From the NCBI RefSeq assembly GCF_039769985.1, contig NZ_JBDNCH010000002.1, positions 434,001 to 498,000 on the forward strand: a stretch of 64,000 nucleotides of DNA, given 5' to 3'. Each line of letters begins with the position of its first letter. The first letter of the stretch is position 1. Below, one piece after another: positions 17,652 through 27,969 of the stretch. The notes under the pieces are model-generated. The model was given only the letters and a program-made list of their open reading frames with translations, was not told the origin of the DNA and did no database searches. Source of the stretch: Ponticoccus litoralis (GTDB taxonomy: Bacteria; Pseudomonadota; Alphaproteobacteria; Rhodobacterales; Rhodobacteraceae). A program made the position numbers and the translations under genes.

Positions 17652-19125
17652 TCAGTCCTCGTCGAGCCCCAGCGCCACGAAGCGCGGATCGCCACCGCGA
17701 CGGACCAGCAGAAGGATGGACTTGCGCCCCTCTTCCTGCGCCTCGTCGATGCGGTCCTGAAGCTCGGCCACCGTGGTCACGGCGCTTTGACCGGCTTCGG
17801 TAATCAGGTCGCCGGCGCGCAGGCCCTTCTCGAAGGCCTGCGAGGTCGGGACGACGTCCATGACCGCAAGGCCCTTGGTGTCCTCGTCCAGCTCCAGCTC
17901 GCCGCGGATCTCGGCGGTCAGCGGGCTCAGCGTCAGGCCCAGCACCTCGACCTCGCTGGGGGCTTCCGAATCGGGCCCGCCGCTTGCGGCAGCGGGAACG
18001 GCGCCCTGCGCCTCTTCGCGGCGGCCCAGCGTGACCTTCAGTGTCTGCGTCGCGCCGTCGCGGAAGACCACGACCCGCACGGTCTCGCCCACCGGGGTGT
18101 TGGCGACAACCCGCACCAGCTGGCGCGTGTCCTCGACCGTGACGCCGTCGAAGGACAGGATCACGTCACCGGCCATCATCCCGGCCTCCATGGCGGGGCC
18201 TTCCGGCACGTCGGAGACCAGCGCGCCCTTGGCTTCCTCGAGCCCCAGCGCCTCGGCCTCGTCCTCGGTCACGTCCTGGATGCGGACACCCAGCCAGCCG
18301 CGCCGCGTCTCGCCGAATTCCTTGAGCTGCTCGACGACCTTGGTCACCACGTTCGACGCCATCGAGAAGCCGATCCCGATCGAGCCGCCGGTCGGCGAGA
18401 GGATCGCGGTGTTCACGCCGATCACGTCGCCTTCCATGTTGAACAGCGGGCCGCCCGAGTTGCCGCGGTTGATCGCCGCGTCGGTCTGGATGTAGTCGTC
18501 ATAGGTGCCCGACAGCGCCCGGTTGCGCGCCGAGACGATGCCTGCGGAGACCGAGAAGCCCTGCCCCAGCGGGTTGCCCATGGCCATGACCCAGTCGCCC
18601 ACGCGGGCGCCGTCCGAGTTGCCGAAGTTCACGTAGGGCAGCGGCTCGTCCGATTCGACCTTCAGAAGCGCGATGTCGGTGTTCGGGTCGGTGCCCTTCA
18701 GCTCCGCCTTCAGTTCGCGGCCCGAGAAGAACTCGATGGTGATCTCGTCGGCGCCTTCGATGACGTGGTTGTTCGTCACGATGTAGCCGTCTTCGGAAAT
18801 CACGAAGCCAGAGCCCAGGGCCGAGGACCGGCGCGGGCGGTCGGGGCCGCCGCGTTCCTCGGAAGTCGCGGAAGAGATCCTCGAAGGGCGAGCCTTCGGG
18901 CACGATGCCCTGCGGCCCGGTGCGGCCCGCCACGACGGTCGAAGTGGTGATGTTCACGACCGAGGGGCTGACCCGCTGCGCGAGGTCGGCAAAGCTTTCG
19001 GGGACACCCCCGGCCTGTGCCATCAGGGATTGCGAAACGATCAGGATCATCGACAGCGTGCCCAGCCAGAACAGCCGCAGCGGCGTCGCCCGATCCCGTA
19101 TTATTGCTTGGGATTGCGGTTTCAA
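17652..19125 (-). CDS. degP: Periplasmic serine protease DegP/DegQ (Do) (frameshifted in this sequence)
   Basis: A periplasmic trypsin-like protease and chaperone with two PDZ domains. The catalytic triad is visible as NNHVIEGAD (His), NTDIALLKV (Asp) and GNSGGPLF (Ser); PDZ1 follows (GWLGVRIQDVTEDEA) and PDZ2 ends the protein. The N-terminus is a signal peptide (FWLGTLSMILIVSQSLMAQA). The frame breaks near 18861: FRDF is followed out of frame by EERGGPDRPRRSSALGSGF; removing one base gives about 490 residues. A TTG at 19125 is chosen as start because AAGGAGA lies 5 bases upstream; the only earlier start is a GTG at 19167. It follows hflK-hflC-DUF2065, forming an envelope quality-control group. 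Confidence 0.92.
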
Positions 19126-19352
19126 TTGAATCTCCTTGTCTGCCAGCCGGCGGTCTGAACGCGCCACCGCCTGCCTCCTGTCAGTCAGTGTTTCAGAGAT
19201 AGGTGCATGGCGGCAACACCAAAGACAGAGTTACGATTCTTCACGCGAGAGTGACTGGCCGGGGTGGGCCCCGCCCCTTGTCCGTCAGGATCATACCTGT
19301 TTTCCGAGCATCCCGATGGAACTTAATCCGGCCCGGATCGGGATCGGCGGGA

Positions 19353-19544
19353 TCACGCCCGCAGGAACCACAGCATGATCAGCCCGGTCGCGAGAGTGGC
19401 AAGACCGAGGGTCCGCCTTGTGTCGACCGGCAGGGCCCGCAGGGCTTCCAGCAGGCGTTCGACAAGCGAAGGGGCCAGTGCGTACACCAGCCCCTCGATC
19501 ACGAGGACCATGGCGATCCCCGTCCAGATGTCCGTCCCGGTCAC
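19353..19544 (-). CDS. DUF2065 small membrane protein
   Basis: A 63-residue protein with two hydrophobic segments (WTGIAMVLVIEGLVYALAP and LATLATGLIMLWFL) separated by a basic loop LPVDTRRTLG, the pattern of the DUF2065 family. These proteins are regularly found next to hflC in proteobacteria and may assist the HflKC-FtsH complex; this link is inferred from context. It starts one base after the hflC stop codon, so it is surely in the same transcript. Confidence 0.85.
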   Translation of the reverse strand: MTGTDIWTGIAMVLVIEGLVYALAPSLVERLLEALRALPVDTRRTLGLATLATGLIMLWFLRA

Positions 19545-20595
19545 TTAGTTGCCGGGCGCCGTGTCGTCGCCTTCGGCCTCCGGCGCCGGGTCGACGGGTG
19601 CCGGGGTGTCCGGCGTTTCGTCATCCACGGCTTCGGGATCGGCGAACTCGGGCGCTGCGCCGTCCAGTCCTTCCCCCGGCTCGGCGGTGGGAATACGCGT
19701 GGCCGCGGCGGTGAAGCCCGAGGTCGCGTTCTCGTTCCGGAAGTAGTTGAAGAACTGGCTGTCCGGGGTCATCACCATCGACGAATTGCCGCCGCGCAGG
19801 GCCGTTTCATAGGCTTGAAGCGAGCGATAGAAGGCAAAGAACTCGGGGTCGGCGCCATAGGCCTTGGCGAAGATGCTGTTGCGCTCGGCGTCGGCCTCAC
19901 CACGGATCACGCTGGCTTCGCGTTCGGCTTCCGAGAGGGTCTCGACCACCGTACGATCCGCCAGTGGCGCGCACCCGCTGCGCCGCCTCGTTACCGCGCG
20001 CGCGCTCGTCCGCCGCTTCACGCTCGCGTTCAGCGCGCATCCGGTCGAAGGTCGCGTCGAGGTTCTGCGACGGCAGGTTCGTCTGCTTCAGGCGCACGTC
20101 CACCACGTCCAGCCCCAGCGAGCGGGCTTCGGCCCGGGCCTGATCCCGGATGCGGTTCATCAGCTCGCGGCGATCTTCGGAGAGGATCCGGTCAGAGGTG
20201 ACCTGATCGGCACCCAGAACTTCGCGGATCTGCGCGTTGAGGATGCCCGAGAGGCGATCCTCTGCAGTGCGCTCGCCGCCGATGCCCACGGCCTGCCGGA
20301 ACTGCACCACGTCGGCGATGCGGAAGCGGGCGAAGGCGTCGACCACAAGGCGGCGGTCGTCGGCGGGCGTGACCTCGATGGTGTCGGTATCCAGCGACAG
20401 GATGCGGTCGTCGTAGCGCACGACCTCCTGGATCAGCGGGATCTTGAAGGCCAAGCCCGGCTCTTCCTTGACGGCCTTGATCTGGCCGAACTGAAGCACC
20501 AGCGCCTTTTCACGCTCGTCCACCACGAAGATCGAGGACAGCACGACCACGATGGCGACGACGAGCACGGGAAGGAGATAGGTTGTCTTGCGCAT
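19545..20595 (-). CDS. hflC: HflC, FtsH-modulating membrane protease subunit (frameshifted in this sequence)
   Basis: An SPFH/band-7 protein anchored by an N-terminal membrane segment (YLLPVLVVAIVVVLSSIFVV) with its main domain in the periplasm. With HflK it forms a cage around FtsH and modulates its proteolysis. The frame breaks at 19961-19962: RVRAT continues out of frame as ADRTVVETLSEAEREASVIR; removing one base gives 349 residues. The last 50 residues form an acidic, proline-rich tail (for example DDETPDTPAPVDPAPEAEGD), longer than in Escherichia coli HflC. It lies 2 bases after hflK. Confidence 0.92.
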
Positions 20596-20597
20596 GA

Positions 20598-21781
20598 TCA
20601 GTTTCCTTCCGCAGCTGCGCCGCCCGCCGGGCGGCGGAGTTCGTTGAGCGGCAGGTAGGGCACGACACCCCCACCCGACGCGCCGCCACCGGCCACGGAT
20701 TCGTCGAGGATCATCTTGTCCACGTCGCCAAGCACCTTCTCCATCGTCTCGATGTAGAGACGGCGGCGCGTCACTTCGGGGGCCAGCGCGTATTCCTGCT
20801 GGACCGAGGTGAAGCGGGCGGCCTGACCCAGCGCTTCGTTGACCTGCTGGGCGCGGTAACCCTCGGCCTCTTCGCGCACCTGCGCGGCCTGACCGCGGGC
20901 CTCAGCGACGACGCGGTTGGCATAGGCGTCGGCCTGACGCTCCAGCCGGTCACGCTCTTGCTCGGCGGCCTGAACGGCGCGGAAGGCGTCGATGACCTCG
21001 GAAGGCGGATCGGCGGTGTCGAGGTTGACCCGGACGATGTTGATGCCGCTGTCGTATTCGTCCAGCGTCGCCTCGGATCTGCTCACGCGCGCTGTCCGCG
21101 ATCAGACCACGGTCGCGGTTGAGGATCGGCGCGAGGTTCGAGGCGGCGATGATCTCGCGCATGACCGATTCAGACGCCGCCTGAACGGTCAGCTGCGGGT
21201 CGCGGATGTTGAACAGCAGTTTCGCCGGGTCCGAGATGTTCCAGACCACCTGGAAATCGATGTCGACGATATTGGCGTCCGTGGTCAGCATCAGCCCGCC
21301 GTCGGTGGCGCGGCCGCCGCCGATGGTCTCGGTGCGTTCCGAGGTCACGTTCACGACCTCGTAGGTCACAACCGGCCAGGGCGCGAAGTTCAGACCCGGG
21401 TTGCCGGTCGACGAATATTCGCCAAGGAACAGCTCAACCGACTGCTCTTCGGGCCGTACGGTGTAGAAGCTGCCATAGGCCCAGAGCGCAACGAGGCCCA
21501 GAAGCCCCAGCATGACGGTGCCCTTGCCGAAGCCGCCGCCGCCCATGCCGTCGCCGCCATTCCGGCGCGCGCCATTGTCGCCGCCGCGGCCGCCCATGAG
21601 AACGCGCAGGCGTTCCTGCCCCTTCTTCATCAGCTCGTCGATCTCGGGGATCTGGCTGTCCTCGGGCCGGCGGCCACCGCCGCCCCCGCCTGAACTGGGC
21701 GGGCGTCCGTTGTTGCCGCCGCCGCCGCCCTCGGCTTCCGCCACCGCCGCCCCCCCAGGGGCCGCCGCTGTTACCTGCCAT
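20598..21781 (-). CDS. hflK: HflK, FtsH-modulating membrane protease subunit (two frameshifts)
   Basis: Partner of HflC. The N-terminus MAGNSGGPWGG is rich in Gly, followed by PEIDELMKKGQERLRVL, a membrane segment (VMLGLLGLVALWAYGSFYTV near residue 85) and the SPFH domain ending in VLGDVDKMILDES. Two breaks are visible. The first is in the C-run 21750-21756, where one base too many separates PWG from AEAEGGGGG. The second is near 21075, where LIADSAREQI continues out of frame as EATLDEYDSGINI. Correcting both gives 393 residues in a single frame. The family length and the strong conservation on both sides point to sequence errors. Confidence 0.9.
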
Positions 21782-21852
21782 GAAGTCCGGTCCTTCCTGT
21801 ATTCATTCTTGATGGTCTGTACCTGTGCATCACCGCGCGCAAATCAAGCGTA

Positions 21853-23295
21853 TCACGATTTTCGCATCGGCGTGCGCATGGTCACGATTTCCTCGGACAT
21901 GGTCGGATGCACCGCCACCGTCCGGTCGAAGTCTTCCTTTGTCGCACCCATCTTTACGGCGATCCCGGCCAGCTGGATCATCTCTCCGGCCCCCGGTGCG
22001 ACGATATGGCAGCCCAGCACCCTGCGGGTGTCGGCGCAGACGATCAGCTTCATCAGCACCCGGTCGCTGCGCTCGGCAAAGGCCGACTGCATGGGGCTGA
22101 AGGAGGTGCAATAGACCTCGATCGGGCCCTTGTCGCGGGCCTCTTCCTCGGTCTGGCCGATGCTGCCGAATTCCGGCTGGGTGAAGACCGCCGAGGGGAT
22201 CAGCTCGTGATCCACGGGCGTCGGGTTGCCCTTGAAGACGGTCTCGACGAAGGCCATGCCCTCGCGGATCGCCACCGGCGTCAGGTTCACGCGGTTGGTC
22301 ACATCCCCGATGGCATAGACCGAAGGCACGGCGGTCTGGCTGTAGTCGTCGACCGGGATCGCCCCGTCGCGCCCGACCTCGATCCCCAGCGCCTCCAGCC
22401 CCAGGCCGTCGGTATTCGGGCGCCGCCCGGTGGCGAAGAACACCGCGTCGAAGCTGCGGCGCTGGCCGCTGGTGGACTTGACGCTGATCGGCTGCCCGTC
22501 CGGCCCCGAGGGTGCCTCGGCGGCGGCGGCGAAGTCGCGCGCCTCGACAGGCGCATCGCGGGTTTCGTCAAGATCCGCCTCGCGGCACATCTCGACGATC
22601 TCGGTGCCCAGATGCAGGTCGATGCCGCTGGCCTTCATCTGCTCGGCGATCAGGCCGCGCGCCTCGTCGTCAAAGCCGCGCAGGATCTGCGCGCCCCGGT
22701 AGAACTGCGTGACCTCGACGCCCAGCCCGTTGAGAATGCAGGCGAATTCGCAGGCGATATAGCCGCCGCCGACGATCAGGACCGACTTCGGCAGCCCGGG
22801 CAGGTCGAAGATGTCGTCAGAGACCAGACCAAGGTTCGCGTTCTCGGCATCCGGTCGCACCGGGCGCCCGCCGGTGGCGATCAGGATATGCTTCGCGGTC
22901 TTCGTCTCGCCGGTCGACAGCTCCACCGTATGCGCATCCTTCAGCGTCGCGCGGGCATCGAAGGTCTCGACCCCCGACCCGGCCAGAAGCTTGCGGTAGA
23001 TGCCTTCGAGACGGTCGAGCTCGGCGTGCAGCTTGCCCCGGAATACCGACCAGTCGAAGGTGCCGTCGGGGATGTCCCAGCCGTTGGCGCGGGCCGCGGC
23101 GGGCATCCCGGCGTATTCCGAGGCGAAGACCATCAGTTTCTTCGGCACGCAGCCCCGGATGACGCAAGTGCCGCCGTAGCGGCTTTCCTCGGCCAGAGCC
23201 ACCTTCGCGCCGGTCTCTCCGGCTGCAACGCGCGCGGCGCGGACGCCGCCGGATCCGCCACCGATGACGAAGAGATCGTAGTCGAAGTCGCTCAT
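21853..23295 (-). CDS. gor: Glutathione-disulfide reductase
   Basis: An intact 480-residue flavoprotein that reduces glutathione disulfide with NADPH in the cytoplasm. FAD binding is marked by VIGGGSGGVRAARVAA at residue 10, the redox pair Cys44/Cys49 by GGTCVIRGCVPKK, the NADPH site by LIVGGGYIACEFA and the C-terminal catalytic His-Glu pair by VAVHPTMSEE. It is about 30 residues longer than usual because of an extra segment in the pyridine-nucleotide domain (around DETRDAPVEARDFAAAAEAP). ATG at 23295 behind GAGG is taken as start; the frame continues upstream without conservation. Confidence 0.93.
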   Translation of the reverse strand: MSDFDYDLFVIGGGSGGVRAARVAAGETGAKVALAEESRYGGTCVIRGCVPKKLMVFASEYAGMPAAARANGWDIPDGTFDWSVFRGKLHAELDRLEGIYRKLLAGSGVETFDARATLKDAHTVELSTGETKTAKHILIATGGRPVRPDAENANLGLVSDDIFDLPGLPKSVLIVGGGYIACEFACILNGLGVEVTQFYRGAQILRGFDDEARGLIAEQMKASGIDLHLGTEIVEMCREADLDETRDAPVEARDFAAAAEAPSGPDGQPISVKSTSGQRRSFDAVFFATGRRPNTDGLGLEALGIEVGRDGAIPVDDYSQTAVPSVYAIGDVTNRVNLTPVAIREGMAFVETVFKGNPTPVDHELIPSAVFTQPEFGSIGQTEEEARDKGPIEVYCTSFSPMQSAFAERSDRVLMKLIVCADTRRVLGCHIVAPGAGEMIQLAGIAVKMGATKEDFDRTVAVHPTMSEEIVTMRTPMRKS

Positions 23296-23421
23296 GGGGT
23301 GCCTCGTGCCTCGTGCCTCATGTCCCGCAGGAGGTATTTCACAGCCCGCCGGGCTTGGCCAGACCACCCGTGGCCGCGGACACCCCGCCGGAACCGGTTC
23401 CGGGGACGCCGCCGCGCCGCC

Positions 23422-24072
23422 TCAGCGCCCGCTGCGCGAGAAGTGCTGGTAGTCCTTCGCGCTGCGCCATGTGCCGCCCCAGCCCCAGCCGCGCGCGGCG
23501 AAGGCGCGCACCACCGCGTCGCCCTCGCGGATGACGCCGGGCACCCCGGCGCCGCGCTCCGCCGGCTGGTCGAAGTCGACGCCCGCCGCCGGGGCGGTGC
23601 CGCCCCGCGTCACGTAGGGGTTCTGCACCGGGTTGATGTCGACGGCGGTGCCGAAGGCGTGATCCGACAGCCGCGTGCCGCCCCCCACCCTGCGACAGTT
23701 GAAGGCCGAGGTGTTGTTCGCCGCCATCGACAGCGCGTCCCTGCCGCCGAATTCGTGCACGGGACGCATCTGCTGGATCGGGTAGCCCGCCTGATACAGC
23801 GCGGCGAAGACGTCCAGCAGGGTCTCGGCCTCTGTCGCGGCGGCGACCAGATGGCCCAAGCGCCGGTCGCCGGTGAAATCGTGATGCGGGATCGTCAGAA
23901 GCCGCAGCTCCGCGCGCCCCGCACAGCCCAGGCCCGGGTGCCGGGACACGCCCTGCATCCTCTGCCAGAGCGCATCGGGGATCGGCTCGGCCCGCCCGCG
24001 CGGCTCCTGTGCGGGCAAGGCAGAGGCCAGCAGGGCCAGCATCGCGGCGCAGGGCAAGGGTCGCAGCGGCAT
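23422..24072 (-). CDS. Exported M15-family peptidase
   Basis: A protein of 216 residues starting with a signal peptide (LPCAAMLALLASALPAQ). The M15 zinc-peptidase core is visible: LSDHAFGTAVDINP carries the His and Asp ligands in the S-x-H-x2-G-x-A-x-D pattern and DYQHFSRSG supplies the second His near the C-terminus, after WGWGGTWRS. This is the Peptidase_M15_4 (CwlK-like) branch, which cleaves peptides of peptidoglycan; the precise bond cut is not known. It lies 126 bases upstream of gor on the same strand. Confidence 0.82.
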   Translation of the reverse strand: MPLRPLPCAAMLALLASALPAQEPRGRAEPIPDALWQRMQGVSRHPGLGCAGRAELRLLTIPHHDFTGDRRLGHLVAAATEAETLLDVFAALYQAGYPIQQMRPVHEFGGRDALSMAANNTSAFNCRRVGGGTRLSDHAFGTAVDINPVQNPYVTRGGTAPAAGVDFDQPAERGAGVPGVIREGDAVVRAFAARGWGWGGTWRSAKDYQHFSRSGR

Positions 24073-24288
24073 GGGATCGCCTTTCCGGCTGAAAACCAGT
24101 CGCGCAAATCTGGCCGCATCGGGGCCAGCCCCGTCAAGGCGGGAATTCCGGAGGACAGACCGACGGCCCCCTGCAAGCCACGCGGGGCCAAGTCAGGATG
24201 ACGCCGCAAGGGCTGGGGGCGGGCGCGGCAGGCACCACCCGCCGTTGCACAGGACGGGCGGACACCGGGCCGCCCGAACCCGATCCGG

Positions 24289-25071
24289 TCAGACGTCGCG
24301 GAACAGGTTCTCGTCCTCGACGAAATCCAGACGCTCTTCGCTGACGGTGCCCGCGTTGATGTCGCGCGTCTCGACCCGGCCATCGCCGAAGCCGATCACC
24401 ACCTGATCGCAGATGTCGATGAACAACCCGTTCTCGACCACGCCCGGCACCTGGTTCAGCACCATGGCCAGCTGGCGCGCATTGCCGATCCGGCCCAGGT
24501 GCAGGTCGAGGATGTGGTTGCCCTCGTCGGTCACATAGGGCCGCTCGCCGTTCATGCGCAGGGTCGCCTTGCGGCCCATCACGTCCATGGACACAAGCAT
24601 CTCTTCGATCAGCGCCTGCGAGGTCTGCCAGCCGAAGGGAATGACCTCGACCGGCAGGGGGAAGTTGCCGAGGCTCTCGACCTCCTTGGCCGCATCGGCG
24701 ATCACCACCATCTGGTCCGAGGCCGTGGCCACGATCTTTTCCTGCAACAGCGCGCCGCCGCCACCCTTGATCAGGCTGAGGTCGCTGTCGAATTCGTCGG
24801 CGCCGTCGATGGTGATATCCAGCCACTTGGCCTCGTCGAGAGAGATCACCTCGATGCCCACCTCGCGGGCCAGATCGGCGGTGCGGGTCGAGGTCGGCAC
24901 ACCGCGAAAGCGCAGCCCCTCCTCGCGGACCTTCTCGCCCGGGCAGCGCACCAGCCAGGCGGCGGTGGAGCCGGTGCCAAGGCCCACGCGCATCCCGCTT
25001 TCCACGAATTCCGCCGCGCGCTTGGCGGCAACGAACTTGGCCTTGTCGATGGGCGAGAGCTCTCCGGACAT
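24289..25071 (-). CDS. rpiA: Ribose-5-phosphate isomerase A
   Basis: An intact 260-residue enzyme interconverting ribose 5-phosphate and ribulose 5-phosphate in the pentose phosphate pathway. Family motifs are VGLGTGSTAAWLV near residue 29, TIDGADEFDSDLSLIKGGGG around residue 90 with the catalytic acids, and ALLQEKIV with the conserved lysine. ATG at 25071 gives the usual N-terminus. It is divergent from the spermidine synthase-like gene. Confidence 0.95.
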   Translation of the reverse strand: MSGELSPIDKAKFVAAKRAAEFVESGMRVGLGTGSTAAWLVRCPGEKVREEGLRFRGVPTSTRTADLAREVGIEVISLDEAKWLDITIDGADEFDSDLSLIKGGGGALLQEKIVATASDQMVVIADAAKEVESLGNFPLPVEVIPFGWQTSQALIEEMLVSMDVMGRKATLRMNGERPYVTDEGNHILDLHLGRIGNARQLAMVLNQVPGVVENGLFIDICDQVVIGFGDGRVETRDINAGTVSEERLDFVEDENLFRDV

Positions 25072-25575
25072 TGGTATCCCCTTCAGGTGCGGCAGACGTC
25101 GCGCCCTTATAGGGCGGCAGGCGTCGCGGCGCGAGAGGCAAAGGCGAGATTTCATCCCATGCCCGGATCGCGGCCAGCCAGTCGCCTGTCCGCCGCGCGG
25201 AGGGGGCGGACGGCCCGGACCCGGGCGCAAACCGGGATGGCGCGGTTGCTGCTGGCCCCCGCATCGGGGCGGGCAAGCACCGCCCGCGTACGGGACGCGC
25301 GGAGGCGGGGGTGTCGGGGCGCAGGCCGCGATGGCGATACGCGGGCCCGCGACTGCCGCGCCCAACCGCACGATGGGGGCAGCCCGCGCGCCGGTTCCGG
25401 GCCGGGCCATGCGGGCAGGACAACGGGCGCGAGGGGCGACAGCGCGACATTCGGGCTTGCCTCCACCGCGCCCGCCCGCAACATGGCGCGCGCCCCGCCT
25501 TCCGGTCCCGTGCCGGGCCGATGGGTTGGGATGCCGCGCCAAGGACAGGCGCGCCTTCACGATTGAGAGGCCCCC
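25072..25575. other. Divergent intergenic region, rpiA and spermidine synthase-like gene
   Basis: About 500 GC-rich bases that must hold two divergent promoters. I see no credible coding frame; all open frames are Arg/Pro-rich and unlike proteins. No inverted repeat or -35/-10 pair stands out. Confidence 0.4.
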
Positions 25576-27051
25576 ATGCGCCCTGCCCCGCTCTGGCTAC
25601 TGGTCACGCTGCAAGCCGCCGTTTCGGCGGCCTCGCTGGTGGTCGAGATCGTGGCGGGCCGGATGCTGGCCCCCTACGTGGGCATGTCGCTGTATACCTG
25701 GACCTCGGTCATCGCGGTGGTGCTGGCGGGCTTTTCCGTGGGCCACTGGATCGGCGGACGGCTGGCCGAGCACCCGCGCGGGCTGGCGCTGACCGGCTGG
25801 GGGCTGGTGGCGGCGGCAGTCAGCACCGCGCTGGCCGGGGTGGCGCTGCGCGCCTCGGCGCCCCTGCTGATGGAGATCGGCAACCCGGTGGGCGCGATCA
25901 CCGCGCTGACGCTGGCGGCCTTCTTCCTGCCCTCGCTCTTTGCCGGGATCCCGGCACCGGTGCTGACGCAGGTCTCTCTGGCCGCGCCGCAGGGACAGGG
26001 ACGCGCGCTGGGGGCGATGTTCGCAGCCGGTGCCGTGGGCGCCATTGCCGGCACGCTGCTGGCGGGATTCGTCTTCATCTCGTGGCTGGGCAGCGCCTGG
26101 ACGCTGGCGGCGGTCACGGGTGTCTACCTTTGCGCGGCGGCGCTGTGCCTGTGGCTGGCGCGGCGGCTGAGCGCGGCGCCGGTCATGGCGCTGGTGGCGC
26201 TGGCGGTCGCGGCGGGCCTGCTGGCGGCGCGGCCCGGCCCCTGCACGGTGGAAAGCCGCTACTTCTGCCTGCAATCCATCGATGTCGCCGCCGATCCCAC
26301 CCGACCGACACGGGCCATGGTGATCGACCACCTCGTGCACGGCATCTCGGCCCGGGATGCGCCCGAGGTCATGTTCACCTTGCACACCGCCATGCTGGAC
26401 GCCCTTTCCCGGCTGCGCGCCCCACAGCCCGGGTTTTCCAGCTTTCACATCGGCGGCGGCAACTACGCCCTGCCCCGCGCCTTCGCGGCCCGGGGCAGCG
26501 GCCCTGTGACGGTCGCCGAGATCGACCCGGCGGTGACGGCGCTGGCAGAGCGCGATTTCTGGTTCGACCCCGCCAGCGCCACCATCCTGCACGAGGACGC
26601 CCGCCGCGCGCTGCTGCTGTCACTTGTACGCTACGACGTGATCATCGGGGACGCCTTCACCGATACCGCCGTGCCGCAACACCTTGTGACCTCGGAATTC
26701 TTTGCGCTGGTGGCCGGGCGGCTGACGCCCGGCGGCAGCTACCTGATGAACGTGATCGACTACGCCGACCGGATGCAGGCGACGGGCAGCCTTGTGGCGA
26801 CCCTGCGGCGGCATTTCCCGGTGGTCGAGGTCTGGACCGAGGCGCGGCGGCCCGCCCCGGGGGAGCGCGTGGTCATGGTTATCGCCGCAGGGCACAGCCC
26901 CACGGCGACCGACAGCTTTGCCGTGCCCGCGCCGGAGCGCACCACCTTCGCGGCGCTGGGGCCCGGCTTCGTCGACCGGCTGGCGGCGGAGGCCATGGTG
27001 CTGACCGACGATTTCGCACCCATCGACCGGCTGGTGGGCGCGCGGGACTGA
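25576..27051 (+). CDS. Membrane-fused spermidine synthase-like protein
   Basis: A protein of 491 residues with two parts. Residues 1-215 contain six or seven membrane segments (for example SVIAVVLAGFSVGHWIGG and VFISWLGSAWTLAAVTGVYL). Residues 225-491 are a spermidine synthase-like methyltransferase fold: FHIGGGNYALPRAF is the nucleotide loop, VAEIDPAV the acidic loop and YDVIIGDAFTD holds the aspartate that in aminopropyltransferases is catalytic. This is the fused MFS/spermidine synthase family, common in proteobacteria and of unproven function. It is intact and stands alone; no speD or other polyamine gene is near. Confidence 0.82.
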   Translation: MRPAPLWLLVTLQAAVSAASLVVEIVAGRMLAPYVGMSLYTWTSVIAVVLAGFSVGHWIGGRLAEHPRGLALTGWGLVAAAVSTALAGVALRASAPLLMEIGNPVGAITALTLAAFFLPSLFAGIPAPVLTQVSLAAPQGQGRALGAMFAAGAVGAIAGTLLAGFVFISWLGSAWTLAAVTGVYLCAAALCLWLARRLSAAPVMALVALAVAAGLLAARPGPCTVESRYFCLQSIDVAADPTRPTRAMVIDHLVHGISARDAPEVMFTLHTAMLDALSRLRAPQPGFSSFHIGGGNYALPRAFAARGSGPVTVAEIDPAVTALAERDFWFDPASATILHEDARRALLLSLVRYDVIIGDAFTDTAVPQHLVTSEFFALVAGRLTPGGSYLMNVIDYADRMQATGSLVATLRRHFPVVEVWTEARRPAPGERVVMVIAAGHSPTATDSFAVPAPERTTFAALGPGFVDRLAAEAMVLTDDFAPIDRLVGARD

Positions 27052-27125
27052 CCTGAGCCACACCGATCCCCGGAGACGGATCAGCAGAGGGGAGCGTCCG
27101 GGTCGTCCGGCCTGCGCCGGCCGAT

Positions 27126-27184
27126 CCGCCGGGGGCTCTGCCCCCGGACCCCCGAGGTACTTGGAAGACCAAAGAAGCAGGGGC
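27126..27184. repeat. Composite intergenic repeat: conserved box plus hairpin
   Basis: The box, reading CTTCTTTGGTCTTCCAAGTA on the minus strand, is preceded on the plus strand by a hairpin CCGGGGGC with loop TCT and arm GCCCCCGG (27129-27147). It lies between the convergent ends of the spermidine synthase-like gene and the anti-sigma gene. Nearly the same sequence, inverted, occurs at 41122. Confidence 0.8.
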
Positions 27185-27284
27185 TTTCGCGTCCCGGGGC
27201 GCGGTCGCGGGCAGGCCTGCGGGCGCATGTGGAGACAGGAAAGGCCTGACGCCTGCCGGGATACGGGTGACCGGCGCCCGCGCC

Positions 27285-27969
27285 TCAGAGCGGGATCGGG
27301 ATGCCTGCCGCCCGGACCGCGCCCGTGGGCAGGCCGGTGGGCGAGCCGCCCTCGGGCTCGTCCGAGACGGCGAGGGTGGCGCCCGGAACCCGGGCGGCCA
27401 TCTCGTCCGAGAGCACCACGATGTGATCGCCCCCCGGCGACATGACCCCCAGCGAGATCGGCTGTTCGCCCTCCGGGATCAGCCAGAGTTGCAGCACGCG
27501 GCCCTCGGGCAGATCGCCGCCGCGGTGGTCGACGGCGACCGTGTGGGTCGGCGGGTCGATGCGCACGTCGAAGGCCAGCGTGCCCGACACCGGCTCGAGC
27601 GAGGCGAGGATTTCGGGGCGGGGCGTTTCCAGCACACCCGACACGAAGACCGCCCGAGGACAGGGCCGCCCCGGCCATGGCGCCGCCGAGGTAGGGCAGA
27701 AGCTGGCGCCAGACCGGCAGCCGCGTGTCGCCATAGGCCTCGGCCTCGATGCGGCGGATCACGGCGGGAGGCGGGGTCAGCTCTGGAATCGCGTCGGTGA
27801 AGCTGGCGAAATACTCGGACCAGGCCGCGACGTCCTGCCGCAGGTCCGGGTCGCGCGCCAGACGGGCTTCGAAGGCGGCCTGTTCGCCCGGCTCCAGCAG
27901 GCCCAGCACGTATTCGGCGGCGACGGCCTCCCAGCCGCCGGGCAGCGCGGTATCGTCCTTCCCGGTCAT
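27285..27969 (-). CDS. RskA-type anti-sigma factor (frameshifted in this sequence)
   Basis: A predicted membrane anti-sigma factor of about 227 residues. The cytosolic part starts WEAVAAEYVLGLLEPGEQAA, the hallmark of the ChrR/RskA N-terminal helices that hold the sigma factor. A membrane segment follows (YLGGAMAGAALSSAVFVSGV), then an outer C-terminal RskA domain (GRVLQLWLIPEGEQPISLGV). The frame breaks in the C-run 27653-27655 inside the membrane segment and is healed by removing one base. Its ATG overlaps the stop of the sigma gene by four bases, so the two are made together. Confidence 0.88.
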
